Shown here: positions 8,839-16,986 of the stretch, piece by piece | Numbering within the stretch: position 1 is the stretch's first letter | Layout of the letters: every line of letters begins with the position of its first letter | From: Streptomyces violaceorubidus | Lineage (GTDB): Bacteria > Actinomycetota > Actinomycetes > Streptomycetales > Streptomycetaceae | Assembly (NCBI RefSeq): GCF_000717995.1 | Contig: NZ_JODM01000007.1 | Span: 62,001-126,000, forward strand | DNA length: 64,000 bases | Direction of reading: 5' to 3' | Program-made: the position numbers and the translations under genes | Notes under the pieces: model-generated | Databases searched by the model: none | The model's input: only the letters and a program-made list of their open reading frames with translations | What the model was told of the DNA's origin: nothing

Positions 8839-9735
8839 ATGCAGGTGGCGGAGCACGACACGGCCCTCGGGACGGCGCAGGAACTGGGCGCCTTCCTGGA
8901 ACGCCGTCGCGAGCAGATCGCCCAGCGGTGGGCGGACGCCGCGCTGTTCCGCACGGTCTTCACCGTCTCCAGGGACGAGGCGGTCGAGGCGTGCAAGGCC
9001 GTGGTGGACGCCCTGGCGGAGGTGGCCCGCACCGGTCGGCTGGAGGACGTCACGGCGCCCGGCTTCGGCGCGGTGCGGGACCAGTTGGGGCGGATGTCCG
9101 CCTCCCGGAGCCGGGCCGGGCAGAACCCGTCGCAGATCGCCGACGAGATCGCCGGCCTGCGCGAGCCGGTCGGCGCGCTGCTGCGGGCCGACTTCGACGA
9201 AGACGCCGTCGAGCGGACGCACGCCTGCCTGGTGGCGCTGACGGTTCTCATGGGCACGCTCCGCCTCGTGGTGCTGCAGACGACGGTGCACGCCGGGGAG
9301 GAGCTGATCGCCCGCCAGCGCGAGCAACTGCTGGAGGTCGCCACCCCGGTCATACGGCTGTGGGAAGGCATCGTCGCCGTGCCGCTCATCGGCACCCTGG
9401 ACAGTGCCCGCAGCCAGGTCGTGATGGAGAACCTGCTGGAGGCGATCGTGGGCCAGCGCGCCCGGTACGCCATCCTCGACATCACCGGTGTGCCGACCGT
9501 GGACTCGCTCGTGGCGCAGCACCTGATGAAGACCGTCGCCGCGGCCCGCCTGATGGGGGCCGAATGCATCGTCTCGGGGATCCGTCCCGCCATCGCCCAG
9601 ACCATCGTCCACCTCGGCATCGACCTCGGCTCGATCACCACGCGCGCCTCCCTGGCCGACGCCCTGGCGCACGCCCTCACCCGGCAGGGCATCGTCGTCT
9701 CCCCGCGTCCGGCCGCGGGAGCGAGCGCTCCGTGA
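8839..9735 (+). CDS. rsbR: RsbR-like stressosome STAS protein
   Basis: 298 residues. The N-terminal half is an all-helical RsbR-type sensory domain; the C-terminal half is a STAS domain starting near GIVAVPLIGTLDSARSQVV. DITGVPTVDS and SGIRPAIAQT are the two phosphosite regions; Ser223 and Thr255 sit where RsbRA is phosphorylated. RsbR proteins form the core of stressosome complexes with RsbS and capture the kinase RsbT until stress. ATG 8839 is set by AAGGAG 4 bases upstream. The stop codon overlaps the rsbS start (GTGA), indicating translational coupling in an rsbR-rsbS-rsbT operon. Confidence 0.88.
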   Translation: MQVAEHDTALGTAQELGAFLERRREQIAQRWADAALFRTVFTVSRDEAVEACKAVVDALAEVARTGRLEDVTAPGFGAVRDQLGRMSASRSRAGQNPSQIADEIAGLREPVGALLRADFDEDAVERTHACLVALTVLMGTLRLVVLQTTVHAGEELIARQREQLLEVATPVIRLWEGIVAVPLIGTLDSARSQVVMENLLEAIVGQRARYAILDITGVPTVDSLVAQHLMKTVAAARLMGAECIVSGIRPAIAQTIVHLGIDLGSITTRASLADALAHALTRQGIVVSPRPAAGASAP

Positions 9736-10157
9736 CCGGGCTCCCCACCTCCCGGCCGGCGCCGGCGCCCGTGCCGGTGCTCGCGCTGGGGGACGTCCTG
9801 CTGGTCACGCTGCGGGGAGAACTGCACGACGGGGCGGCCGAACAACTGCAGGACGACCTGGCCCACCGCATCGCCTCCGGCCCCGCGCCCCTGCAAGGCG
9901 TGGTGATAGACATCTCCGGCGTGGAGATCGTCGACTCCTTCCTCGGCCGCGTCCTGGCCGAGATCGCGGCGGCCGCGAGCCTGTTGGCCACGCGCACGGT
10001 CCTGGCCGGGATGCGCCCTGCCGTGGCCATCACCCTGGTGGAGCTGGGCCTGACCCTGCCCGGCCCGGTGACCGCCCTGGACGTCGAAGCGGCCCTGTCC
10101 CTGCTGGGACGAGCCCCTGTGTCCGCTCTCCCCGTTCCCCCGGAAGGGGGTGTGTGA
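9732..10157 (+). CDS. rsbS: RsbS-like STAS antagonist
   Basis: A ~141-residue single-domain STAS protein: VPVLALGDVLLVTLRGELHD begins the fold, and VIDISGVEIVDSF carries Ser69, the expected RsbT phosphorylation site. RsbS sequesters RsbT inside the stressosome until it is phosphorylated. The GTG start overlaps the rsbR stop by four bases, and its own TGA overlaps the rsbT start, so the three genes are coupled. The last 20 residues are proline-rich and unlike the family core. Confidence 0.9.
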   Translation: MTGLPTSRPAPAPVPVLALGDVLLVTLRGELHDGAAEQLQDDLAHRIASGPAPLQGVVIDISGVEIVDSFLGRVLAEIAAAASLLATRTVLAGMRPAVAITLVELGLTLPGPVTALDVEAALSLLGRAPVSALPVPPEGGV

Positions 10158-10612
10158 TGCATGCCCCATCCGCCTCGGCATCCGCCGCGACCACACGTCT
10201 GCACATCGGCTCGGACGCCGACCTGGCCTGGGTCCGTCACGAAGTACGCCAGGCCGCGGCCGGCCTCGGCTTCAGCCTGGTGCAGCAGACGAAGCTGGTG
10301 ACCGCGGCCAGCGAACTGGCCCGCAACACGCTCGTGCACGGCGGCGGCGGGCACGTGGAGATGACACACCTCGAAGACGGTGCCGGCCGCGGACTGCGGC
10401 TGGCCTTCACGGACGAGGGACCCGGGATTCCGGACCCGGAGCTGGCGATGACCGACGGATACACCTCCGGCGGCGGCCTGGGCCTGGGCCTGAGCGGAGC
10501 CAAGCGGCTCGTCCAGGAGTTCACCCTCGACAGCCGTCCCGGACGGGGCACCACCGTCACCATCACCGACTGGACCACCGTCCTCCCCGCCGCCCGTACC
10601 GGCGGATCATGA
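10157..10612 (+). CDS. rsbT: RsbT-like anti-sigma/switch serine kinase
   Basis: About 151 residues with a GHKL ATPase fold. The N box is ASELARNTLVHGGGG, the G1 box is DEGPGIPD and the G2 region is GGGLGLGLSGAKRL, all intact. RsbT phosphorylates RsbS and RsbR and, when freed, switches on a downstream PP2C phosphatase. ATG 10157 overlaps the rsbS TGA (an in-frame GTG lies one codon earlier). The usual downstream RsbU or SpoIIE partner gene is missing; a small ORF and a beta-lactamase-like remnant follow instead. The PP2C-like gene at 7520 is the nearest candidate partner. Confidence 0.9.
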   Translation: MHAPSASASAATTRLHIGSDADLAWVRHEVRQAAAGLGFSLVQQTKLVTAASELARNTLVHGGGGHVEMTHLEDGAGRGLRLAFTDEGPGIPDPELAMTDGYTSGGGLGLGLSGAKRLVQEFTLDSRPGRGTTVTITDWTTVLPAARTGGS

Positions 10613-10697
10613 GCGGGGTAGGGGACGACGAGGCCCTGGAGGCGCGGCGCTACTTCGCCGTCCTCGCCCCGCGTCTGCGCCCCTACGGCTGCTCGGG

Positions 10698-11162
10698 GCC
10701 CGCGACCATCCGCGACACCTCGCGACCGCCCGGGCCGCCGGCGAGCCCGGCACGGAGTTCCGCTACGAGAACGGCAACGTCGAGGCACTCGCCGAGGTCC
10801 TGCGACGGATCACCGGTCTCAGCACCTCGGCGCTGATGTCCGAGATGATCTGGTCCCGCATCGGGGCGGAGGAGGACGCCTACTATCTCGTCGACACGGA
10901 CGGGGCCGAGGCGGCCTGCGGGGGCTTCAGTGCCACCGCGCGCGACGTGGCCCGCCTCGGCGAACTCGTCCGCTGCGGCGGGGCCGTCGGCGACCGGCAG
11001 ATCGTGCCGGAAGCCGTGACCGCCCTCGTCGGGGGTGTCCCCGACGGCTACCCGCGCCGCGGTCGCCTTCCCGCGGCACCGCCCGAATCGCCGACCACCC
11101 TGTCGTACCACGACCTGCGGGGGATCCTGAACGCGTTCGTCAGGCCCGGTCGTGGAGGGTGA
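10698..11162 (+). pseudogene. Serine beta-lactamase-like hydrolase, C-terminal remnant
   Basis: An open frame without its N-terminal half. The readable part runs from around GEPGTEFRYENGNVEALAEV through GGFSATARDVARLGELVR to IVPEAVT. This matches the C-terminal region of class C beta-lactamase/6-aminohexanoate-dimer-hydrolase-type proteins (FxYxNxN motif, then GGxxxTARDxARxG). The catalytic SxxK region and everything before it is absent. A separate small frame starting ATG 10609, overlapping the rsbT stop, runs to 10836 with no recognisable domain. The remnant's end overlaps the convergent VOC gene by about 23 bases. It probably came from a deletion and is unlikely to be functional. Confidence 0.6.
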
Positions 11163-11508
11163 TGTGGTAGCCGTCGGGGTCGGCGAAGGTGAAGGTCCGG
11201 CCGAAGGGGCCGTCGACCGGCGCGGAGACGATGGTGTGGCCGTCGGCGGCGAGAGCGTCGTGGGTCCGCTGGACGTCGGTGGCGTGGAGCCAGATCGCGG
11301 CACCGATGCCGGGCCGGGCGGCGGAGCCGAGGTCGGTGCCGGGCGCGATGTCGCGCACCGCGAACGCGATCGGCTTCGTGTCGAAGACGACGGCGTGCGC
11401 GGGTCCCGCCGGTGAGCGGACGAGGCCGAGGTACTGCTCGTAGAAGGCCTGGGAGGTGTCGAGGTCGCGTACCTGGAGGGAGAGGAAGTCGGGGCCGGTG
11501 GCGGGCAT
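11140..11508 (-). CDS. VOC (glyoxalase/bleomycin-resistance) family protein
   Basis: 122 residues with a single VOC module: FLSLQVRDLDTSQAFYEQYLGL at the start and FTFADPDGYHITLHD at the end. Such proteins are small metal-dependent lyases, dioxygenases or drug-binding proteins; the substrate cannot be told. ATG 11508 has AGGAG 7 bases upstream. It is divergent from the MarR gene at 11570, and two perfect palindromes fill the gap, so it is very likely the MarR's target. Confidence 0.88.
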   Translation of the reverse strand: MPATGPDFLSLQVRDLDTSQAFYEQYLGLVRSPAGPAHAVVFDTKPIAFAVRDIAPGTDLGSAARPGIGAAIWLHATDVQRTHDALAADGHTIVSAPVDGPFGRTFTFADPDGYHITLHDRA

Positions 11509-11528
11509 GACGATGCTCCTTCTGTCTG

Positions 11529-11544
11529 TGTCAGATTCCTGACA
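11529..11544. promoter_or_regulatory. Palindromic operator 1 (VOC/MarR gap)
   Basis: TGTCAGATTCCTGACA is a perfect 6-base inverted repeat with a 4-base spacer. A second copy of the same arms lies 26 bases away at 11555-11570. Position in the divergent gap suggests a binding site for the adjacent MarR protein. Confidence 0.7.
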
Positions 11545-11554
11545 CGAGACGGTA

Positions 11555-11570
11555 TGTCAGAATGCTGACA
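11555..11570. promoter_or_regulatory. Palindromic operator 2, overlapping the marR start codon
   Basis: TGTCAGAATGCTGACA has the same perfect arms as operator 1. Its last base is the A of the ATG of the MarR gene at 11570. Binding here should block MarR expression directly. No Shine-Dalgarno fits between the site and the start, so the transcript may be leaderless. Confidence 0.7.
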
Positions 11571-12028
11571 TGAGTCAAAAGGATGCCGGCGTCGACCTCG
11601 ACGCCTCACTGGGCTACCTGCTGAAGGAGGCTTCCAGCGCCCTGCGCACAGCCATGGAGGAGGTGCTGCGGCCACTCGGCATGAGCGTGACGCACTACTC
11701 CTGCCTCGAACTGCTGGCGCAGCGGCCGGGCCTGTCCAACTCCGAGCTGGCGCGGGGCGCGTTCGTGACGCGGCAGACGATGAACGTGCTGCTCCAGGCC
11801 CTGGAACGAGACGGCTACGTGACCAGGCCCGCGGAGGCGCCCGTGGGGAAGGCCCTCCCCGCGCGGCTCACCCCGCGCGGACGACGGAGCCTGGAGAAGG
11901 CGACGGCAGCGGTCCGGTCGGTCGAGGTCAGGATGCTGTCCGGCATGACGGAGGCCGAGCAGTCGAGCGCGTTCCGCAGCCTGCGGAGCATGGTCCGTGC
12001 CCTGCGCGACGGTGACGACGGCCGGTAG
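11570..12028 (+). CDS. MarR-family transcriptional regulator
   Basis: 152 residues with the MarR winged helix: LAQRPGLSNSELARGAFVTRQTMNVLLQALERDGYVTRP is the HTH, and LPARLTPRGRRSLEKA is the wing. The N-terminal YLLKEASSALRTAMEEVLRPLGM helix fits the dimer interface. It faces the VOC gene across a 61-base gap with two identical-arm palindromes and is therefore probably an autorepressor that also represses VOC. The ligand is unknown. Confidence 0.9.
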   Translation: MSQKDAGVDLDASLGYLLKEASSALRTAMEEVLRPLGMSVTHYSCLELLAQRPGLSNSELARGAFVTRQTMNVLLQALERDGYVTRPAEAPVGKALPARLTPRGRRSLEKATAAVRSVEVRMLSGMTEAEQSSAFRSLRSMVRALRDGDDGR

Positions 12029-12134
12029 TCCGTACCGCCGGCGCGATGACGAAGATGAGTACGACGACTCATGCCGACACCGTCGCCCGCCACCGACGAT
12101 GAAGACCGACATCGCCGGGACCGGGAGACTGCTC

Positions 12135-12794
12135 ATGCTCAGCCGCATCGCGGACCTGTTGGTGCCCGCCGTCGGCCGTCTGTCCTTGACCGCCGACCCG
12201 AGTGCCGAACTCGCGCCGGGCAGCATCATCGCCGCCAACCACACCTCCCTCGCGGACCCGGCCGTCGTGATCGCCGCCCTCCGCCGCCTCGGCGGAGAGC
12301 CGGTCGTCATGGCGGCCGCCGGACTGTGGCGCGTCCCGGTCCTCGGCCGGGCCCTCGCCCGGGAGGGACACATCCCCGTCGTGCGCGGCGACCGGCGGGC
12401 CGCGGCCGCACTGGACTCGGCAGTCGACGCGTTGGAGCGGGGGCGGCTGGTCCTCCTCTACGCCGAGGGCGGCCTGCCCCACCGCAGGGACGCCGCGGAG
12501 ACACCCCCCGGCCCCTTCCGCAGCGGCCTGTCCAGGCTCGTCGAGCGCACCGGAGCCCCCCTGGTGCCCGTGGGACAGGCAGGCGCCCGCCGGATCACCT
12601 CGGGCCGGGCGGTGAAGCAACTCGCGGGTCTCGTCACGGCTCCCGTGCGCCGACCGGCTCTCCACGTCCACGTCGGCGCACCGCTGGAACTGACCGGTGA
12701 CCACGCCGCGCGCACGGCAGGGGCCAGGGCCGCGGTGACCACCGCCTGGCGGACGGCGGTGACCCACCTCGGCGATGCCGCGCGCCGCGCCTGA
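12135..12794 (+). CDS. PlsC-like lysophospholipid/glycerol-phosphate acyltransferase
   Basis: About 219 residues. The acyltransferase HX4D motif is NHTSLAD (His36, Asp41). Later come RGDRRAA, YAEGG (replacing the usual EGT/EGTRS motif) and GAPLVPVG. It should transfer an acyl chain from acyl-ACP or acyl-CoA to a lysophospholipid at the membrane face. I chose ATG 12135 because GGGAG lies 7 bases before it; in-frame starts at 12099 and further upstream have no ribosome site. It stands alone between a MarR gene and a convergent zinc-ribbon gene. The EGG variant may mean a changed acceptor. Confidence 0.82.
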   Translation: MLSRIADLLVPAVGRLSLTADPSAELAPGSIIAANHTSLADPAVVIAALRRLGGEPVVMAAAGLWRVPVLGRALAREGHIPVVRGDRRAAAALDSAVDALERGRLVLLYAEGGLPHRRDAAETPPGPFRSGLSRLVERTGAPLVPVGQAGARRITSGRAVKQLAGLVTAPVRRPALHVHVGAPLELTGDHAARTAGARAAVTTAWRTAVTHLGDAARRA

Positions 12795-12814
12795 CCCCGC
12801 CGCCCGCGCGTGCT

Positions 12815-13039
12815 TCAGTCCTTGGCGCGGTGCAGCTGTATCTGCCGGTTGACGAAGAGGTGCACGAAACCGCAACGCAGGCAGATCAGCCCCGTGGCGG
12901 TCTCGTCCGCCCAGGCCAGATTGAACAACTCCCCGCCCGTGCTGTTGAGTTTGACCCCCCGCTCGCGGAAGAGATCACTCTTGCAGACCTGACACGTGAT
13001 CCACATCTCTCCGAGTGAGGCCCGTACCGCCTTGGCCAT
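12815..13039 (-). CDS. Small zinc-ribbon protein
   Basis: 74 residues. Two CxxC pairs, Cys16/Cys19 (CQVC) and Cys53/Cys56 (CLRC), can bind one zinc ion in a ribbon fold. No enzymatic motif is seen. ATG 13039 has GGGGG 5 bases upstream. I do not recognise a named family; a nucleic-acid or protein-binding role is only a guess. Confidence 0.7.
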   Translation of the reverse strand: MAKAVRASLGEMWITCQVCKSDLFRERGVKLNSTGGELFNLAWADETATGLICLRCGFVHLFVNRQIQLHRAKD

Positions 13040-13156
13040 CGCATCCCCCTTGCCGGGCCCAGCACTCCGGCTGAGTCGTCAGAGCTCCGTCGTTCGTTCC
13101 TGCCCTACCCACTTTTGATCATCGTCGATCAACCCGCATCCAGGTAGAGTCGGGTG

Positions 13157-13651
13157 ATGCCCGAGCTGAAGCGGCTGCGTGCCCACCACGCACCGGCGGT
13201 CCTGGCCTTCGAGCTGGCGAACCGCGCCTACTTCGCCGCCTCGATCTCCGACCGCGGTGACGACTTCTTCGACCGGTTCACCGAGCGGTACGAAGCGGCG
13301 CTGGCCGAGCAGGAGGACGGGGTCTGCGTCTTCTACCTGCTGGTCGTCGAGGACGGCTCGGTACTCGGCAGGTTCAACCTGTACGACCTCCAGGACGGTG
13401 GCGCCCGACTCGGCTACCGGGTCGCGGAGCGGGTCGCCGGCCAAGGCGTGGCGACCGCGACCGTCCAGGAGCTGTGCCGGACGGCACCGGCGACGCACGG
13501 ACTGCGCACCCTGCGCGCGGCCACCGCCCACGACAACCCCGCGTCCCAAAAAGTCCTGGTCAAGTCCGGCTTCGTCCCGGTCGGGCCCGCCGCCCCGGCG
13601 GATCTCGGCGGCAAGCCGGGCACCTGGTACCGGCGCGACCTCCGGCCGTGA
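13157..13651 (+). CDS. GNAT acetyltransferase, RimJ/RimL-like
   Basis: 164 residues. The GNAT core is present: VLGRFNLYDL (beta strands), LGYRVAERVAGQGVATATVQELC (acetyl-CoA-binding loop with RxxGQG-like VAGQGVA), and the final strand and helix with DNPASQKVLVKSGF. These features fit ribosomal-protein or small-molecule N-acetyltransferases. GTG 13154 one codon upstream is an alternative start. Its TGA overlaps the GTG of the next gene, so the two are coupled. Confidence 0.87.
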   Translation: MPELKRLRAHHAPAVLAFELANRAYFAASISDRGDDFFDRFTERYEAALAEQEDGVCVFYLLVVEDGSVLGRFNLYDLQDGGARLGYRVAERVAGQGVATATVQELCRTAPATHGLRTLRAATAHDNPASQKVLVKSGFVPVGPAAPADLGGKPGTWYRRDLRP

Positions 13652-14190
13652 ACCCCCGTCCGGCTCGTGGACCGGCGAAGGCGGCCACGGCGGGAACGAC
13701 GGCGGTGGTGGCGCTGCTGCCGGACGCCGAGCCGCTGTTGCGGTCGGCCGCCGGGACGGACGGGCAGGCGGTGCGACCGGGCCTGCCCGCACACGCCACG
13801 CTGCTCTACCCCTGGTTGCCCGCCGGCGAGGTGGACGAGTCGGAGCTGCACCGGCTGCGGCTCGCGCTGCCGGTCGGCCCGGTCCGCCTCGGACTGGCCT
13901 CGGTCGAACGGACCGGCGGGTTCGTCGGAGTGCCGGTGCCCGAACTGAGCCCACTGGCCGACGCCGTTCGTACGGCGTTTCCGGCGCAGGTCCCCTACGG
14001 CGGCCGATTCGGTCCCCGTCCACCGGTCCACCTCACCGTCGCCCTGGACGCGGATCCGCGGGCCGCCGCCGACATCGCCCGCCGGACCGCCGCCGCCCTC
14101 CCGATCACCACGGAGATCAACACCCTGCACGTGGTCGGCCTCGCCCCCACCGGCTGGCAGGGCCTCGCCGAACTGCCGCTCAGCCACTAG
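13648..14190 (+). CDS. 2H phosphoesterase / 2'-5' RNA ligase-like protein
   Basis: 180 residues. Two HxT/S motifs spaced ~80 residues apart define the 2H superfamily: HATLLYPW near residue 50 and HLTVALD near residue 130. Such proteins hydrolyse or join 2',5' or cyclic phosphodiester bonds in RNA or nucleotides. The GTG start overlaps the stop of the GNAT gene (GTGA), suggesting a shared transcript. The substrate is not evident. Confidence 0.8.
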   Translation: MNPRPARGPAKAATAGTTAVVALLPDAEPLLRSAAGTDGQAVRPGLPAHATLLYPWLPAGEVDESELHRLRLALPVGPVRLGLASVERTGGFVGVPVPELSPLADAVRTAFPAQVPYGGRFGPRPPVHLTVALDADPRAAADIARRTAAALPITTEINTLHVVGLAPTGWQGLAELPLSH

Positions 14191-14328
14191 TTCCGGCCAA
14201 CCTCCCGCGGTTTCCCACCTCCTGGACAACCGGGCAACCCGTCGTTCCCTCTCACAGCGCGGGCACAGCAACGTGCCCGCCTGCTTCCTTCCCACAGCAC
14301 CCCCCAGTACTCGAAGGACGAGGGATCG

Positions 14329-16089
14329 ATGACCAGAACGCGCACCACCCGGCTGCGGCGTCCGCTGCTCGCGGGCACCACGGCCGTCGCCGCCATGGCC
14401 GTGACCGCCGGACTCGTGGCGGCCACGGCGGAGCCGGCGAAGGCCGCGACAGGGCCCAAGCTGAGCCTCATCGCCGCGACCAACTCACTCACGCTCACCT
14501 CCTGGAAGGAGGATCCGGGCGTCTACCTCGACCTCGGCACCTACCTCACCGCGGAGGGCAGGCCGCTGGAGCTGAAGGTGACCAGGAAGTCCTACAAGGA
14601 CCCGGTGACCGTCACCCAGACCGTGTACGAGGGCGGCAAGGCCAAGGCCAAGACGTTGCCCAAGGGCACGGTGAAGGACTTCTCCGGGCTGCCCGGCTTC
14701 GCGGAGATCACGATCACCGACCAGAAGGGCAAGAAGGTCCTCAACCGGACCGAGGACTTCTGCCCGAACAACGCCAGCGGCCGGGTACGCCCCGACGCGC
14801 CCGCCACCTCCAAGTATCCGGAGAGCTGCCCCACCAACCCGTTCACCCTCGGTTCGGTGTGGGGCGTCGAGAAGGGCTGGGCGGCCAACACCTACGCGGG
14901 TTCCTACACCGATGCCGTGCCACTGAAGGCCGGGACCTACACCGCCAAGGTCGGCGTCGCCAAGAAGTACCGTGACCTGTTCGGCATCGCCAACAAGCCC
15001 GCCACCGTCAAGGTGACCGTGGTGGAGCGGAGTTACGAGGACGACCAGGGTGCCGCCACCCCGTCGGCCGCTTCCCGGTCCGCGACGGCGGGCGAGCACG
15101 CCGGCCACGGAACCGCCCACCGGACCCCGGCCGCGCACGCGGACCACGGTCCGGGGCACGCCCCGACGCCCGCCCAGGCCGCGGCGCCGGTCACCAGCGG
15201 GGCGAGCCCCTCGTACAACGTGGGCCACGGACCGCTCAAGGCGGCGCCGCCCGCCCTGCCCTGGGCGCTGAAGAAGAAGCAGGCCGCGCGCTCCATGCCG
15301 GTCGGCGACACGGCAGGCCAGACCGACGGCTCGCGCAAGGCTCCCGCACTCCAGCCGCTGGCGAAGCGGCCCGCCGGCAAGCCCGCCGTCCCGGACGTCC
15401 CGAAGCCCGACCTGCGCTCGCTGCCGGCCTACGGCATCGTCGTCACCGACGGGGAGAAGGACATCCCCGGCAAGGACTACCTGGCCTTCAGCGCCAACGT
15501 GTGGAACGCCGGTCCGGCGCAGCTGGTGGTGGACGGCTTCCGCTCGCCGGGCAAGTCGAAGATGGACGCCTACCAGTACTTCTACGACGCCAAGGGCAAG
15601 CAGGTCGGCTACACCCCGACCGGCACCATGGAATGGGACCCGCGTCCGGGACACGTGCACTGGCACTTCACCGACTTCGCCAGCTACCGGCTGCTGAAGG
15701 CGGACAAGAAGGAGGCCGTGCGCAGCGGCAAGGAGGCCTTCTGCCTGGCCAACACCGACGCGATCGACTACACGGTGAAGAACGCCAACTGGCACCCCTA
15801 CAACACCGACCTGTCCACCGCCTGTGGCGAGGAGAACTCCATCTCCGTCCGCGAGGTGCTCGACGTCGGCTCCGGTGACACGTACTCCCAGGACCTGCCG
15901 GGCCAGTCCTTCGACATCACGGACGTGCCCAACGGCACGTACTACATCCAGGTACTGGCCAACCCCGCGAAGCGGCTGAAGGAGACCAGCCTCGACAACA
16001 ACAGCGCGCTGCGGAAGATCGTCCTCGGCGGCAAGCCGGACGCGAGGACGGTGACCGTCCCGGCGCACGAGCTGGTGAACGCGAACTGA
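14329..16089 (+). CDS. Secreted lysyl oxidase-like copper protein
   Basis: 586 residues. A Sec-type signal runs from MTRTRTTRLRRPLLAG to about residue 40 (AKAAT). The N-terminal part is a secreted beta-rich domain of unknown kind. A low-complexity Ala/His/Pro linker follows at about 235-330. The C-terminal ~200 residues match the lysyl oxidase fold: LPAYGIVVTDGEKD, then MEWDPRPGHVHWHF with His442, His444 and His446 as likely copper ligands, and YTVKNANWHPYNTDLS. Lysyl oxidases convert lysine side chains to reactive aldehydes. The start has GAGGGA 6 bases upstream. A strong terminator follows at 16119. Possible substrates are cell-envelope or extracellular proteins. Confidence 0.82.
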   Translation: MTRTRTTRLRRPLLAGTTAVAAMAVTAGLVAATAEPAKAATGPKLSLIAATNSLTLTSWKEDPGVYLDLGTYLTAEGRPLELKVTRKSYKDPVTVTQTVYEGGKAKAKTLPKGTVKDFSGLPGFAEITITDQKGKKVLNRTEDFCPNNASGRVRPDAPATSKYPESCPTNPFTLGSVWGVEKGWAANTYAGSYTDAVPLKAGTYTAKVGVAKKYRDLFGIANKPATVKVTVVERSYEDDQGAATPSAASRSATAGEHAGHGTAHRTPAAHADHGPGHAPTPAQAAAPVTSGASPSYNVGHGPLKAAPPALPWALKKKQAARSMPVGDTAGQTDGSRKAPALQPLAKRPAGKPAVPDVPKPDLRSLPAYGIVVTDGEKDIPGKDYLAFSANVWNAGPAQLVVDGFRSPGKSKMDAYQYFYDAKGKQVGYTPTGTMEWDPRPGHVHWHFTDFASYRLLKADKKEAVRSGKEAFCLANTDAIDYTVKNANWHPYNTDLSTACGEENSISVREVLDVGSGDTYSQDLPGQSFDITDVPNGTYYIQVLANPAKRLKETSLDNNSALRKIVLGGKPDARTVTVPAHELVNAN

Positions 16090-16118
16090 CCTGACCCGGG
16101 GCGTCAGCGCCCCGCTGC

Positions 16119-16158
16119 GAGGAGCCGACGGCCGCCCCACGGTGGCCGTCGGCTCCTC
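16119..16158 (+). terminator. Rho-independent-like hairpin after the lysyl oxidase gene
   Basis: A perfect 15-base inverted repeat (16119-16133 GAGGAGCCGACGGCC and 16144-16158 GGCCGTCGGCTCCTC) with a 10-base loop lies 30 bases after the stop. No long T-run follows, which is common in Streptomyces. It should end transcription before the lipoprotein operon. Confidence 0.8.
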
Positions 16159-16390
16159 TGCGTCACCGGTGGGAGCTCCACGACGGGTCGGCCTGGGCTC
16201 CCGCGAGGCCGCCGCCCGCCCTCGACGTGCCCGTCCGGTCGCGGATCCCGCGGCTGCCCGTCGGCATCCGGCATCCGAACGGCCCCGCTCGGTTGGTCCG
16301 TCCTGCGGCCCTGAGCTGGACTGAGACCGACGGCCCCGATCGGGCGGGCCGCGCGCTGCCCATGGGCGGCCGACGATCAGGGAGACCCAC

Positions 16391-16948
16391 ATGAAGCAGC
16401 ACACCAGGACCGTCACGGTCCTGGCCTCCGTCCTCCTGCTCGCCTCGGCGGCGACAGGGTGTTCGGACAGCGGCGGTGACGGCGGCGGCGACGGCACCGA
16501 GACCCACAACGCCGCAGCCGACCTCGACACCGACGTCGTGCCCGCCGCGACCTCGTCGACCTCCCCCGCCGTCGACATCAAAGACGGCACCTACGGAAAG
16601 ATGCTCGTCGACGAGAAGGGCCGGACACTCTACCTGTTCGAGAAGGACGCGAACGACAAGTCGATGTGCAACGGGGACTGCGCCAAGGCGTGGCCGCCGT
16701 TCACCGTCAAGGCCGCACCGACCGCGGGTGGCGGGGTCAAGAAGGACCTGCTGAAGACGATCAAACGCGACGACGGGTCCGAGCAGGTGGCGTACAACGG
16801 GCACCCGCTGTACCGGTTCGCCGACGACCAGAAGGCCGGCGACACCCATGGTCAGGACGTCGACGCCTTCGGCGCCAGGTGGTTCGTCGTCGACCCCGAG
16901 GGCAAGAAGATCACCACCAAGCCCCAGAACAACGACGGCGGGTACTGA
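16391..16948 (+). CDS. Secreted lipoprotein, COG4315/Lipoprotein_15 type
   Basis: 185 residues. A lipoprotein signal ends in AATGC, with the lipidated Cys24. After a Gly/Asp-rich spacer come two repeats of the Lipoprotein_15 kind: MLVDEKGRTLYLFEKD with CNGDCAKAWPPF, then VAYNGHPLYRFADDQKAGD and GQDVDAFGARWFVVDPEG. The function of this family is unknown; members are often found near redox or copper proteins. GGGAG lies 8 bases upstream of ATG 16391. Two further genes follow at short distance and probably form an operon. Confidence 0.85.
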   Translation: MKQHTRTVTVLASVLLLASAATGCSDSGGDGGGDGTETHNAAADLDTDVVPAATSSTSPAVDIKDGTYGKMLVDEKGRTLYLFEKDANDKSMCNGDCAKAWPPFTVKAAPTAGGGVKKDLLKTIKRDDGSEQVAYNGHPLYRFADDQKAGDTHGQDVDAFGARWFVVDPEGKKITTKPQNNDGGY

Positions 16949-16986
16949 CCCCGGCCCGGTCGGGCCGACGAACGCTCGGAGACACC

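Noticed and set aside
14485..16590. A 701-codon open frame on the minus strand opposite the lysyl oxidase gene
   Set aside because: Its protein is low-complexity with no domain, whereas the plus-strand frame has a signal peptide, copper motif and ribosome site. Long antisense frames are normal at this GC content.
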